DNA of 64,000 nt from Physella acuta (taxonomy: Eukaryota > Mollusca > Gastropoda > Physidae), in NCBI RefSeq assembly GCF_028476545.1, contig NW_026733050.1:216501-280500 (forward strand), given 5' to 3'. The notes beneath the pieces were generated by a model. The model ran no database searches, had not been told where the DNA came from, and saw nothing but the letters and a program-made list of their open reading frames with translations. Every line of letters begins with the position of its first letter. The stretch's first letter is position 1. The position numbers and the translations under genes were made by a program. This document shows positions 1-10,839 of this stretch, one piece after another.

Positions 1-169
1 AAATTCAACGATGAATTTCAGAAAACCTAAATATATTGCATGCTGCAGTAGGTCTAACTACGTTCAACTTTATAAAGACGATTCGAATAAACACTAACCT
101 TAGTTATGGTTTAAGATGAGTTATTGTTTTGTTTTTGTTGTTGTTTTTTTTTTGTTTTTAAAAACTCAC

Positions 170-227
170 CAGCGATGTGACATGCCACCAGCGCAGCAGC
201 AACGAGCAGGGCGTGACTCCACGCCAT
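170..227 (-). CDS. Putative first coding exon: signal peptide (partial gene)
   Basis: On the minus strand an ATG at 227 opens a 19-codon frame, MAWSHALLVAAALVACHIA, followed by a textbook donor (G|gtgagt) at 170/169, leaving phase 1. The peptide has a short polar start, a Leu/Val/Ala hydrophobic core and small residues before the junction, as in a cleavable secretory signal peptide, and first exons often encode just that. The remaining exons would lie to the left of the window, so the mature protein is unknown. A possible acceptor (gggattag) lies about 11 bases upstream of the ATG, so a 5' UTR exon may precede it. It could be a chance open stretch, but ATG, hydrophobic core and donor together make a real exon more likely than not. 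Confidence 0.45.
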
Positions 228-344
228 TGGACAGAGATCTAATCCCAGAGAGAAGCAAAAGTTGAGCATTAGTAACCAACAACCTGGCGGGGGGGGAGGG
301 GGGGGGGGTTAAGGTGGTGGGGCGGGGGGGGGGGTTAAGGTGGT

Positions 345-540
345 GGGAGTGGCACCACGGTCGAGTGGTAGAGCTCTCGAGTGTTTAAAGTCTCGAGTTC
401 GAGTCCGCAGGTTTTGAGTCAACGTTTGAGGGGGGGGGGGGGGGGGAAGCAGGCATAGGGGCTGCATGGTTTGACTGCACAAACTCCCTTAAAAGTTTAA
501 ACAATCAGATAAACTCTACTTCATCTGCTTTTATAACATT
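345..540 (+). mobile_element. tRNA-derived SINE (interrupted by poly-G)
   Basis: The head carries pol III promoter-like boxes: TCGAGTGGTAGAG (A box) and GAGTTCGAGTCC (B box). The tail CTCTACTTCATCTGC is also found at the end of the SINE at 13978. A poly-G run of about 20 bases sits in the middle. It belongs to the family seen at 2806, 10255, 13978 and 59832, but the body is diverged. Confidence 0.55.
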
Positions 541-939
541 GTAAGTTTAGATTTAAAAAGGGGATTTCCATACTGAAAATGTGACAGTAAGTCTACCGGT
601 ATATCAGAAAAGGGAGACAACAACAAACAACACGACAGAAATTGCAACAAACTTTGTGTTATCATGCACGAATTATAATGATTTATTCTGAAGTTTACTG
701 ATGTAGCTGAATAGCACAATCACTGGTACAAGTCTATGCTAACACAATCAGTTTTAGTATTTAAATAATGCAACGTTTTAGAAGTTGTGATGTGCAGGTA
801 TGTGTTTTTTTAAAATGCAGTTGAAATGTTTAGAAGCAAAACTAAATGTGTTCACATGTGCAAACTTATTTAAACTTTAAAATGGCTATTAAAACATACT
901 TAAATTAAAAAAAACATAAATAATCAAAAGTAAACCATC

Positions 940-1135
940 TCACATATATAATCTTACATATTTATCTAAAATTTATTTATAATAAATCGTCTAAAACAAA
1001 TCATCAAAAATACGTTATCTAAAAAGATTATCTAAAATAAATTATCTAAAATAAATTATCTAAAATAAATAGTCTATAAATCAGTTAAACTAAATAAATC
1101 CTCTGAAACAAACGATCTGAAATAAACCAGACTGA
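940..1135. repeat. Degenerate AT-rich short tandem repeat
   Basis: Roughly 13-bp units based on ATTATCTAAAATA repeat with many changes. Composition is nearly all A and T. No gene signal was seen. Confidence 0.45.
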
Positions 1136-1319
1136 CCGTTCAATAACGCCCAACGTGCCCACAGGAAAGTGAAAGCCCAGCGCAGGCCAGATAAAAATAT
1201 ACCCGGCACCAAATCGAGCGCCTCTCCACACACAATGGTAACCAAAAGGGCAACGCACAAACAATTTCAGTTGGTTTTATATCCTAACTGTACTGATCGC
1301 TGATTCTCGCCCTTGGACG

Positions 1320-1420
1320 CAGGGGCGTAGCCGCACCATTCGGCTTGAGGGGGAAATATTGATTTTTATTTTTACGCTTCTATATTTATATAGAAAGAGG
1401 AAAGTAGGTAGGCTAAAATA
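1320..1420 (+). mobile_element. Possible solitary end of a hAT-type MITE
   Basis: CAGGGGCGTAGCCGCACC matches the 5' end of the elements at 20435 and 36791, but no matching right end or target duplication was found downstream. It is probably a truncated or strongly diverged copy; the right boundary given here is arbitrary. Confidence 0.3.
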
Positions 1421-2127
1421 AACTTGGAAGAAGTCAATTGTAGGAGAAGCAGGCGGAATGTCGTGGACCCGACTTTGAAGAATGGCACAGAATTGAGTTG
1501 GATCGAAAGGCTTGGTTGTGTCCGTATGCTCCACGTGGAGTCCACATGAATAATGATGATGATATGTAGGCCTACATATTTATAAGGGTCGGGGTTTAGC
1601 GAAAGAGCGCATGGTTGACAACCAGAAATAGCCCAGTTTAAACCCCAGGGTAGAAAACTGGGGACAGAGGCCCACCAAAGGGATAAAACTCTGAAATCAA
1701 ACAGGGGATACGATTATCAACTCAGGCTTTTCTTTGGTTGACTCTGCAACCAAAACTTAATCGGTATGCTTTGGATTGATATAGGGACGCATGGGCATGA
1801 TCACTCATGATCTTATCGTCTGATGCCCTGAAGATTCGTCTTCCGAGGCAAAACGGATCCAAATCTTCGACCGTCTTTCTTCTTCTTCGTTCTTAATTTT
1901 AGTGTTGGAAGAGATTCCGTCCAACACAATTAAGTATTACGTGTCATCTTTTAGTGCACTATTTAGGCTGTTGACTCTGATTTCAGCCTGCTTTTCCATA
2001 GCCTTTGTCCAACCAAAATCAAACTATAAGGCAGCAGCTGTTTGATTTTGGAGTTGTCCCTCCTAGAAGAGTTGCTGTCCCCAGCTAACGAGCCTCATCT
2101 GACCGAGGGTTTGCACAGCCTTTAGCT

Positions 2128-2183
2128 CAGTGGCGTAGGCAGGCGGGGGTTAGGGGGGGTCATAACCCCCCCATAGACCCCTC

Positions 2184-2250
<67 letters not shown>

Positions 2251-2355
2251 TGCAAATCGAAAGTTTGAGGGGGGGGGGGTGCAAATCGAAAATTTGTCCC
2301 CGACCCCGGGTAAAAATTGGACCCCCCCCTTGAGACGATCCTGGCTACGCCACTG
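2128..2355 (+). mobile_element. hAT-type MITE (CAGTGGCGTAG family)
   Basis: The element begins CAGTGGCGTAGGC and ends GGCTACGCCACTG, a terminal inverted repeat of the CAG(N)G type usual for hAT transposons. Flanks ctttagct and cttgagct are a decayed 8-bp target duplication (6/8). Inside are an (AT)n tract and two copies of GTGCAAATCGAAA separated by poly-G, a module also seen at 20435 and 36791. There is no transposase frame, so it is non-autonomous. Confidence 0.75.
2186..2248. repeat. (AT)n microsatellite
   Basis: About 63 bases of uninterrupted AT dinucleotides inside the hAT-type MITE. Confidence 0.95.
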
Positions 2356-2805
2356 CTTGAGCTAACCGACCCGACCACGCCGACCTCCCTTCAACCGTCC
2401 CAGCAGCGCCTTTGTCAGTACGATGTACAAGTAGTCGATAAAGTTCAAATAGCCAATAGAAAACCATGTAACACAGTGGCGTATTGATCATTCCCTGACG
2501 TCGTTACTAACACGCGGTTGATAAGATAAACAAATCATTTCGATGGTGTATTTAATTAAAGGGGGACAAGCATATGAATAAATGAGGATTTGTTGAATTT
2601 TAAAACAACCAAGTTATTAGTGTAGTAATCAAGGTTGACATATAGATCTACATCTGAAAGAAACACTGATCGTATAGTAACAGCATTCACTACCATACTC
2701 GAGGAAGCTTAGGACTTTACTTTTGTGTATATGATTAACTATGTGTCTCTCCGTAACGCACAATCCTGGCTGCTGTATATTTCTACTTATTTATGTAACT
2801 GTTGT

Positions 2806-3005
2806 GACGGCATGGCTAGGTGGTAGAGCGCTACACTGCCAACTCAAAAGTCTCGAGTTCGAATCCGGGTTCAAGTCTAGAAGTCCGCCCAGCTCTGATC
2901 GGTACCTGACTCACGTTAGGGAAAGTAAAGGCGGCTGGGCATAGTGCTGACCACCAAATCCCTTTAAATGCCGAGGTCACATCGGGGTTTGGTTAAAGAA
3001 AAGAA
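2806..3005 (+). mobile_element. tRNA-derived SINE
   Basis: The clearest copy of the family. The A box lies in GGCTAGGTGGTAGAGCGCT and the B box in GAGTTCGAATCCGGGTTC. A conserved central block follows (GGTACCTGACTCACGTTAGG, then AAAGTAAAGGCGGCTGGGC) and then an AAATGCCGAGGTCA tail. The central block is shared by all family members here and resembles the kind of conserved core known from broadly distributed animal SINE superfamilies; which one is not decided. Confidence 0.75.
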
Positions 3006-3479
3006 TAGTGTAAGTATTTTTTTCTAGCTTAGTCAACCAATACCCATTTAATATAATACGTCAAGGGATTGGTGGGTCGGGTCCAGGTAAGAACCTTCTG
3101 GTGAACGATTCCAGATACCTTGACACTGTCACGGCACCGTTTTATGAAAGAGTTGACCCAGTTTATGGGTCACCCAGGAAGTGTGTGTGTGTGTGTGTTC
3201 AGGCGGGGGGGGGGGGGGGGGGGCATAGAGAATAGTTGTAACGTCGCAATAAATTGACTATTTGTGTATTTCCTTGTATGCACCTGATTTTAAAAGTGAA
3301 ACCACACCTGTTCCTGCCACCCCGAACTTACCCCCCACCCACACAAACCCCACTCCACAACACACCCATTTTTAACTACCAACAACCCGGATTCAGCCTC
3401 AGTGTTATAAAATATAAATGACCCGGTTGAGTGCTAGCATAAAAAATGACTTGTAAATCATACCTGCGATATATTTTTA

Positions 3480-4700
3480 AAGTGGGTGATTATGGTAAAT
3501 GCATACCCGGGGTATAAGGCTGTGGGCAACACATGCCTAGGACATAAGGGGAGATGATCGTCAAAACATACCTGTGGCATAAGGGGAGATGATGGTCAAC
3601 ATACCTGGGGCATAAGGGGAGATAAACACATACCCGGGCATAGGGGAGATGATGGTCAACACATACCTGGGGCATAAGGGGAGATAAACACATACCCGGG
3701 CATAGGGGAGATGATGGTCAACACATACCTGGGGCATAAGGGGAGATAATGGGCACACATACCTGGGGCATAAGGGGAGATAAACACATACCTGGGTATA
3801 AAGGGAGATGATGGTCAACACATACCCGGGCATAAGGGGAGATAAACACATACCCGGGCATAGGGGAGATGATGGTCAACACATACCCGGGCATAGGGGA
3901 GATGATGGTCAACACATACCTGGGGCATAAGGGGAGATAAACACATACCCGGGCATAGGGGAGATGATGGTCAACACATACCCGGGCATAGGGGAGATGA
4001 TGGTCAACACATACCTGGGGCATAAGGGGAGATAAACACATACCCGGGCATAGGGGAGATGATGGTCAACACATACCCGGGCATAGGGGAGATGATGGTC
4101 AACATACCTGGGGCATAAGGGGAGATAAACACATACCCGGGCATAGGGGAGATGATGGTCAACACATACCCGGGCATAGGGGAGATGATGGTCAACACAT
4201 ACCTGGGGCATAAGGGGAGATAAACACATACCCGGGCATAGGGGAGATGATGGTCAACACATACCTGGGGCATAAGGGGAGATAATGGGCACACATACCT
4301 GGGGCATAAGGGGAGATAAACACATACCTGGGTATAAAGGGAGATGATGGTCAACACATACCCGGGCATAAGGGGAGATAAACACATACCCGGGCATAAG
4401 GGGAGATAAACACATACCTGGGTTTAAAGGGAGATGATGGTCAACACATACCCGGGCATAAGGGGAGATAAACACATACCCGGGCATAAGGGGAGATAAA
4501 CACATACCCGGGCATAAGGGGAGGTAAACACATACTTGGGTATAGGGGAGATGATGGTCAACACATACCTGGGGCATAAGGGGAGATAATGGACAACACA
4601 TACCTGGGCATAAGGGGAGATGATAGTCAACACTCACCTTTGGCATATAGGGAGGTTATTGTAAATATACACCAGTGGCATAAGGGGAGATAAAAACAAT
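3480..4700. repeat. Minisatellite, 29-33 bp units, about 40 copies
   Basis: Two related unit types alternate: CACATACCTGGGGCATAAGG followed by ggagataaa, and CACATACCCGGGCATAGGGG followed by agatgatggtcaa. Copies are nearly identical, so the array is recent or homogenised. It would lie in the intron just upstream of the coding exon at 4861. Long minus-strand open frames across it are by-products of the repeat. Confidence 0.95.
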
Positions 4701-4860
4701 GTATGGGTTCTACATGTTAATGTATGCAATATCAGGTGGATGAAACGGACAAGAGACTTAAAAGTAAACAAAACCATCTCAGTGCGCTACAAAGTTATAA
4801 AGACAAAGAATATCCCGTGAATGCCATGATTATTATTAATAATTGTTAATCTTCATGTAG

Positions 4861-5254
4861 CTTTGGAAGCATTGAAAAAAATTCTAATCAGGAAGATCTA
4901 CAAGAGTTAGAGCACATTATCATCACCGAGCTAGGAAAGTATGAAAAAGATATTGTACGCCGTTGCAATGAAATTGCACGGAGAGTCACAAATGAATCTA
5001 TAGCCTTGATGCATATCAGCCTTAAAGATATGGCTTTGCAAAATTTGGTAATGAAAAAGGAAATAGAGTTTCATAAAAAAGAACAAGAAGAACTGAGGGC
5101 TACCAATCAACAACTACAAGAAGAAGTTGAGAGGCTGCTCAAAAATCCATTATCAAATCTCAGGCTTCCTGAATTCTTCCCAAAAACTTCAAAGTGTACC
5201 CCAGATATGGATGTGGTTTTGGATATCCCAAAACAAGAATGGTTGCCCATTTAA
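4861..5254 (+). CDS. C20orf96: Last coding exon of a coiled-coil protein, C20orf96-like (partial)
   Basis: An acceptor (cttcatgtag) at 4860 opens a frame of about 130 codons ending in TAA at 5252. The first base completes a split codon (phase 2 upstream). The peptide is mostly charged helix, for example KKEIEFHKKEQEELRATNQ and LQEEVERLLKN, typical of coiled coil. It ends with a compact block, KCTPDMDVVLDIPKQEWLPI. From memory this block resembles the C-terminus of human C20orf96 (a DUF4618-type coiled-coil protein), which also ends in a KCTPDMDV...IP motif; that recall needs a database check. Molecular function is unknown. AATAAA follows at 5499. Earlier exons were not found in the 4.8 kb to the left and probably lie outside the window. 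Codon use and the 3' UTR look like an ordinary host gene, not a transposon. Confidence 0.7.
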
Positions 5255-5498
5255 TGTGCATGTTACTTGTGAGGTTTGTTGATGTACACTTTATTGCTGG
5301 TTTTGTGTAACTTGCTCCAGAAAATTTTGAAATTTCATCAGAACTAAATGCAGAAACAATTTGTCTATCAGATTAACCTCATCAATTGATTACGAGACTA
5401 CTTATGAATATTAATTTTACTTGTTAATTCCACATCTCCAGTTTTTATTGACAACTGAATGGGCATTTTGAAATTATTTTAAAAAAATAATGATAGTT

Positions 5499-5504
5499 AA
5501 TAAA
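5499..5504 (+). terminator. Polyadenylation signal AATAAA
   Basis: A canonical hexamer about 245 bases after the stop codon of the coiled-coil exon, followed within about 15 bases by A-rich sequence. It is the likely end of that transcript. Confidence 0.5.
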
Positions 5505-5974
5505 AGAAGATTTAAAAAAAAAAAACCAAAAAAAAAAACCACCCAAACTCTAACAAGTTATAATTCAGAGAAATGGTAAGAAAAACATGCTTCGAAATCT
5601 GTTAATAACCTTTACATTCAAATCTCGTGGAGTTAAAAATAAACAAAATAAACCCAATACATAGGGTAAAACTTTTATTTAAAGTTTACAAAAATCCTTG
5701 ACAATTTCTTTAGGTTCTGTTCAGTTTTGAACCTGTTGTAAAGTATCCAAGAAGATACGTCATAAACTGGGTCGGTTTCTTTCAGAAAAGCAGTTCACGA
5801 TGAGGTGCGTATGAACGGTAACCAAACAGGAAGTGTTTAATGCGGGTGTGTTACTTTTATAAAGGGAGGTAAACTAGAGTAAAGTTAATTCTATGGGAAA
5901 TAATTCATCATTTATTTTACTTACACATACTCACGCACAAATATACACCCATATATATTGATATATGTATATAT

Positions 5975-6197
5975 CAGTGTTTCTTCCAGACTCTTTTCTC
6001 CGGGGGGAAGGGGCACTTGAAATTTTCGGGGGGGGGGGGGGGGCGGTAGGCTTTCTTCGGGGGGGGGGGGGCGGACACTGTTAAAAGTATATATTTTCTA
6101 TATAAATTATATAACGTTCGGGGGGGGGGGGCGGTAAAATTTTTTCGGTGGGGGGGGGGGGGGGCTCCCCCCGAAGAGATGCCTGGAAGAAACTCTG
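5975..6197 (+). mobile_element. hAT-type G-rich MITE (CAGTGTTTCTTCC family), copy 1
   Basis: It begins CAGTGTTTCTTCCAGAC and ends GCCTGGAAGAAACTCTG. It is flanked by a perfect 8-bp duplication, gtatatat (5967-5974 and 6198-6205). The interior has four separate poly-G runs of about 12-16 bases around an AT-rich core. CAGTG ends plus an 8-bp duplication indicate hAT mobilisation. No coding capacity. Confidence 0.85.
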
Positions 6198-6735
6198 GTA
6201 TATATGGTATATATATATATATATATTTCATATATATAAAAATAAAAAAATAATATATGAACAAATATTAAAATTTATGAATAACATATTTAAGGTTCTA
6301 GTTTTTACAAACTTCATAACATGGCATTCATTCAGCAACCCTTTAGCAATGTTAATGTATAATACTTGGTCGATAATGAATCAAATTGATCGAATGCTGC
6401 AAATAGTCAAATTGGGCATAATGGATTCGCTATTGATTTATTGAGTTATTGACTAGGTCACGTGACGAAATAAAATTGGAACCACCAACACGGAGAGTTC
6501 CGAACACGTTACGCTACTTAGTTTTGCCGCTCTTTGCAAGTGTCACTCTCTTTCATAAGGCCAGTGTAAAAACTAGTCAACTACACTGGGCCATTGGTCT
6601 AAAATGAGGTCACAGAATGATACGAAAAAAAAGGTTTTGGATATTAGCAGGGCAGGGGTTATAATTTCATGGTGAAGGGGAAATAACAAGTAATAGTTTT
6701 TAATTAATCAGTTCGATTTGTGGAATCACCAAGGA

Positions 6736-6920
6736 CAGTGTTTCTTCCGGACTCTTTTCTCCTTGGCTAAAATGTACAGGGGGGTGGGGGGAGGGGGGGC
6801 TGGGGAGGGGGGGCGGACACTGGTAAAAGTATATATTTTCTATACAAATCCTATTTCTATATAAATCCTATTTGTATATAAATCCTATTTCGTTCGAAGA
6901 GTTGCCTGGACGAAACACAG
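6736..6920 (+). mobile_element. hAT-type G-rich MITE, copy 2
   Basis: Starts CAGTGTTTCTTCCGGACTC and ends GCCTGGACGAAACACAG. The flanks accaagga and atcaagga agree at 7 of 8 bases. It shares the GTATATATTTTCTATA core with copy 1, with one stretch triplicated (AAATCCTATTT). Shorter poly-G tracts suggest an older copy. Confidence 0.8.
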
Positions 6921-7227
6921 ATCAAGGATTAAACTGAACAATATCGATTTTAAAACAATCCAGCAAGACTATACAATTTGATGCATGGAAAACAAGGTCA
7001 GTTTAAGAAAAAGAAATTCAAACATTCAAATCTATCAAACAATCTAGCTGGAGACTTCAAGTGAGCGAATGATTTGAGTTCCCACTGAAACAAATATAAC
7101 TAAAACTATAACAAAACTATAAAATTTGATGAGAACAAGGTTAATTTATGAAAAAAAAAATCAAACATTAAAACTAACAAACAAGCTAGCTGGAGATTTC
7201 AAGTGAGCGAATGACTTGAGTTCCCAC

Positions 7228-7331
7228 CAGTTTCTTCCAGGCATCTCTTCGGGGGGGGGGGGGGGGGGGGGCGGGCTGTCTCTCTCCCCCCCCCCCCCTC
7301 CCCCTGAGAAAAAAGTCTGGAAGAAACACTG
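7228..7331 (-). mobile_element. hAT-type G-rich MITE, copy 3 (internally deleted)
   Basis: Inverted relative to copies 1 and 2: it begins CAGTTTCTTCCAGGCATCTC and ends AGTCTGGAAGAAACACTG. Perfect 8-bp duplication gttcccac at 7220-7227 and 7332-7339. Only the ends and the G/C homopolymers remain. Confidence 0.8.
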
Positions 7332-7826
7332 GTTCCCACCGAACTAACAAACTCCCCCTTTTGGATTCTGATTAGCTAGGCAGGATGAAGAATTAAGGAT
7401 GTCTAACGCCCATTGCGTTAGGTTTTTTTTTTTTTAAAACAAGAGTGACAATTTGGCTAAAAAATAATAAACTCCGGGGTTGGCAAGGGGTTGGCAAAAG
7501 AGTGGTTCATCATTTGGCCATATTGTCTGTAAATGTAAACTTACACGGAGGAGGTAACGATAGTGATATTTTTTATGACATACCAAATTATGGTACATTC
7601 TGGAACTCCGTGTGACCTTGAATGACCTTGATGCACTAGAAGACTGGTCTCACAGCAATGACTGGGAGCAAGAAGAGACCAGCTTGAATTATTATACAGA
7701 GTAACGGCTTTTTCACTTAAAAATAAAGTGAACGTTGAATGTGGTCTCTCTTTGTGTACTTTTGATGATGTGGTGATCATTATATTAAAACACACACACA
7801 GATATATGTATATATTTAAATATATG

Positions 7827-7827
<1 letters not shown>

Positions 7828-7875
<48 letters not shown>

Positions 7876-7942
7876 TGTATATATATATATGTATATATAT
7901 ATTTATTTATATTTGTACGTGTATAGGATATACAAATATATA

Positions 7943-8022
<80 letters not shown>
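7828..8022. repeat. (AT)n microsatellites
   Basis: Two long AT arrays (about 7830-7872 and 7948-8022) joined by degenerate AT/GT sequence. Tyr/Ile-only open frames here are artefacts. Confidence 0.95.
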
Positions 8023-8024
<2 letters not shown>

Positions 8025-9704
8025 CCTACGTCACCAGTCACCATAACAAAGAATTGCAACAGTCGAACAATTGAGGCTTAGGTTGACATTTAGCCAACCA
8101 TGACGAGGTAAATAATATAAGAATAAAGTGGGGAAATGTTTTGACAGACTTATTTAAAAATCTGACTGGGATACAGCTTGTTTAGGTGAATATAATATTT
8201 TAGACAAAAAAAATCATTATTTTGTTTTTATTGTCAATCTTATTTTAAAATGTGATTTAGTTTAATTAAATTCTAATTTATGTATGTATCAAAACATTTG
8301 TTGTGTATTTAATGTCACATCTATTCTCCGGCGCAAACGTGTGTAACTAAATTCAGACGAACTAAGAGAACTTAATAAATCAGTTTATCTTTCATTTTCA
8401 CAACGTTTACGTTTAAACAATACTCTTGTTTTTTTTTTAATAGAAAAAAATTGCAGTGAAATTATTAACTCTGTTTAATATAAATCCAGTTTTTTTCGTT
8501 GAAATGTTGACTTTAAAAAAAATTATAACCGAACGTTGTTACCATTTGAAGAAATATCAGCACTCATAGAAACTATTATTTCAATGAACTATGTTGGTTT
8601 CGTACATTTTCATAAATGATTTTTTTTTCATCTTTTTTGTTGATTAATATTAATAGATATTAATATTAATTATGAGTTTTATAATGTCTTTAACAATTTT
8701 TTTTTTTTTAAAAATACGAAGTTTTGTTAACCACACTGAGATTCCTTTGTGAAACTAATATTTTACTGTTCAAATTTAATTTTTCTACTGCGTTTTAAAA
8801 CGTCTGTCCTTTCAACATTGTTTAACATATTCTTGAATAATACTGTTACGATATATCATAAAAGTAGAGTCATTTCGTTAGTGCATGGTTGTACTTGAGT
8901 TTTTGACGTGTTTCTATAAATATCCGTAAAAATTATAACATCAAACTGTTTTTTAAAAATAGTATATTAGTAAGTCTTTGAAGCTATTTATAGCATAAAG
9001 ACATTGGGTAATTCGCCAATTTGGATCAATAAAAAAAATCAATATCTCGATACAGTTCAAGAATCGCTGCTAGCTATAGGGCTGGTGATGTGTTTGTTCC
9101 GTATGTGTGCAGCACATATTTTGTTTATGTGTGTAGTTAAACGCTCTTACAACACATTGGTATTCGCTAGTGGTGTTTAACGTTTTTAGAACTAAAGCTT
9201 AGACCAGGAATTTCAACAGAGATAATTAATTTGATCATTGACATCGTTATCTAGACAGGTCAGTAGACTTATAACAGACGAAGTCTTTAACATTCGGTGT
9301 ATTTAAAGAAAAAGTAAAGTTTCTTCTTGTAATTGATGTTTTAATTATTAATCTAAACAACGTGGTTTTTTTTTTAATTTTATTTTAAAAAGCTGAAACG
9401 TATTGTGGAAGTTATGAAGAAGATGATATGATGTTATAATAATTTAACGGCTAGTGTTTTTATGATTCTGATTAAAACTATTTCAGTTCACGTAGGGCGT
9501 TATGTTGTCTTTTTTTTTTGAGAAAGCGGTTTGTTTGTGTGTGAATGTGTGTGTGTGTGTGTGTGAATGTGTGTGTGTGGGGGGGGGGGGTGTAATATAT
9601 GTTTGTTATTGATTTGTTTTTAAGGGGTGATTTAGGGAAAAAAAAACTTTTTTTCAAAAGTTTGATTAACAAAATAATTTTTTTATTTATTTCAACATTT
9701 TCAG
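8023..9704. other. AT-rich DNA upstream of the SPRY gene, no gene seen
   Basis: Many short A and T runs; no exon with plausible borders was recognised. The SPRY gene promoter and any 5' UTR exon should lie here or further left, because its first visible exon is preceded by a good acceptor. A (TG)n/poly-G tract lies at about 9539-9590. Confidence 0.4.
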
Positions 9705-9830
9705 AGATATTTTCGTAGCTGATACCTACACGGAGCCTACACCAAAAACAAAGAAAAGACCCAACAACTACAACGGGAAGTTGGGGCAGTAAAGAAATGC
9801 CAAAAGTCAACCCCAGTGTCAATGTTACAG
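9705..9830 (+). CDS. SPRY protein, exon with start codon (CDS from 9797)
   Basis: A T-rich tract and ttttcag precede 9705, and TTACAG|gtaatg ends the exon at 9830. The only frame compatible with the next exon starts at ATG 9797 and gives MPKVNPSVNVT plus one base (phase 1). The next exon enters in phase 1 with GPPEW. Everything before 9797 would be 5' UTR, spliced from an exon further upstream. The frame in the UTR part is closed by TAA just before the ATG, which supports this start. The protein is described at 12417. Confidence 0.6.
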
Positions 9831-10254
9831 GTAATGTTTAAATTTTGAATGTTTAAATAAAATGGCGTCATTCTTGGGGAATAGCAGGTGCGCCCCCCCC
9901 CCATCTCCATTTTCTAGATGTAAAATAAGCTTCTAACTTTTTCATACATATTTTAGTTGTCTTAAAAACTGTCCCCTTGTGAGATATGTTATGTGTTAAA
10001 ATAACTTTGTTTTACTGTATATATTTACTGCTGAAAATATGTGATTCGAATCGTGTGTTTTCTTGTTGTCTCTAATCACATTTTCAGTGTCTCATCAGAG
10101 ATTTAATCATTGTTTAAGACAGAGATATTTCTTTCACATCCTTGCTTTAGCCTCACCATTCCATTCATCTTTACGGGTTAACGATGACTTAGTAAAATAT
10201 TCCAATAATAACTAAAATCATCATCACGTTTTCCGTTCGTGCCCAAGACACATG

Positions 10255-10467
10255 GAGCAGACGAAGTAGAGCTAATCTGTTTCTGGGACCTAGGCATATG
10301 AAGGGAATAGTGTGGCCAGCACTATGACAAGCCTCTCTTACTTTCCCCTAACGTGAGTTAGGTACCCATCAGAGCTGGGTTGACTCAGAGACGGTATATG
10401 ACTTGAACCCGGATTCGAATTTTGGGTTAAAAGTCTAGCTCTCTACCCCTAGGCGACGCCATCCCCA
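10255..10467 (-). mobile_element. tRNA-derived SINE, minus orientation
   Basis: Read on the minus strand it shows the A box GGCGTCGCCTAGGGGTAGAG, a B box-like GAATCCGGGTTCAAG, the core GGGTACCTAACTCACGTTAG and the tail with AGCTCTACTTCGTCTG. It lies in the first coding intron of the SPRY gene. Confidence 0.7.
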
Positions 10468-10654
10468 ACAACTAAAATACTCTTATTAAAAATGTTGACT
10501 GAAAGATGTAGATGATTGTAGGTTTTATTGACTGTAATGTTCTAATAACTTCATGTTATGACAACCAATAAAAGTTACAGATGACTGAAAGTTAATGATG
10601 ACTGAAAGCTTTAAATGACTGAAAAATGATTGAAAGTCTCCAAAACCTCTCCAG

Positions 10655-10835
10655 GGCCACCCGAATGGACCCGGAACCTGATATTCAAAGAGGAACTGAA
10701 CGGCGGTTTCACGGACCTGTCTGACGGGTTCTCGGCCGTCACCAAGTACCACATCGTCAGGGAACGGAAGGGCGCGACCGTCACGGATGGGCTCGGTGGT
10801 CGACGGGGATGACGGCGGGGAAACACGTTTTCCAG
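10655..10835 (+). CDS. SPRY protein, exon 2 (with an apparent 1-base frame break)
   Basis: The acceptor ctctccag precedes 10655 and the donor CCAG|gtgagt ends at 10835. In the entering frame it reads GPPEWTRNLIFKEELNGGF and continues to VTDGLGGRRG, then meets TGA at 10810. In the frame needed for exon 3 the end reads GMTAGKHVFQ. SPRY domains of the SPSB type have a continuous block here (TDGIRG...G-x-T-x-G-x-HVW), so the two halves belong together and one base is missing near the G run at 10805-10808. This may be an assembly or sequencing error in a homopolymer, or a true null allele. The other five exons show no decay, which favours an error. The exon covers the start of the SPRY fold. Confidence 0.75.
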
Positions 10836-10839
10836 GTGA

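Noticed and set aside
3490-4646. Minus-strand frames with repeated MCLSPLMPGYV-like peptide
   Set aside because: Read through the 29-33 bp minisatellite in several frames; no flanking splice or start signals.
7541-8074. Frames of Tyr/Ile (YIYIYI) at 7.5-8 kb, 19.8 kb, 48.5 kb and 49.2 kb
   Set aside because: Translations of (AT)n microsatellites.
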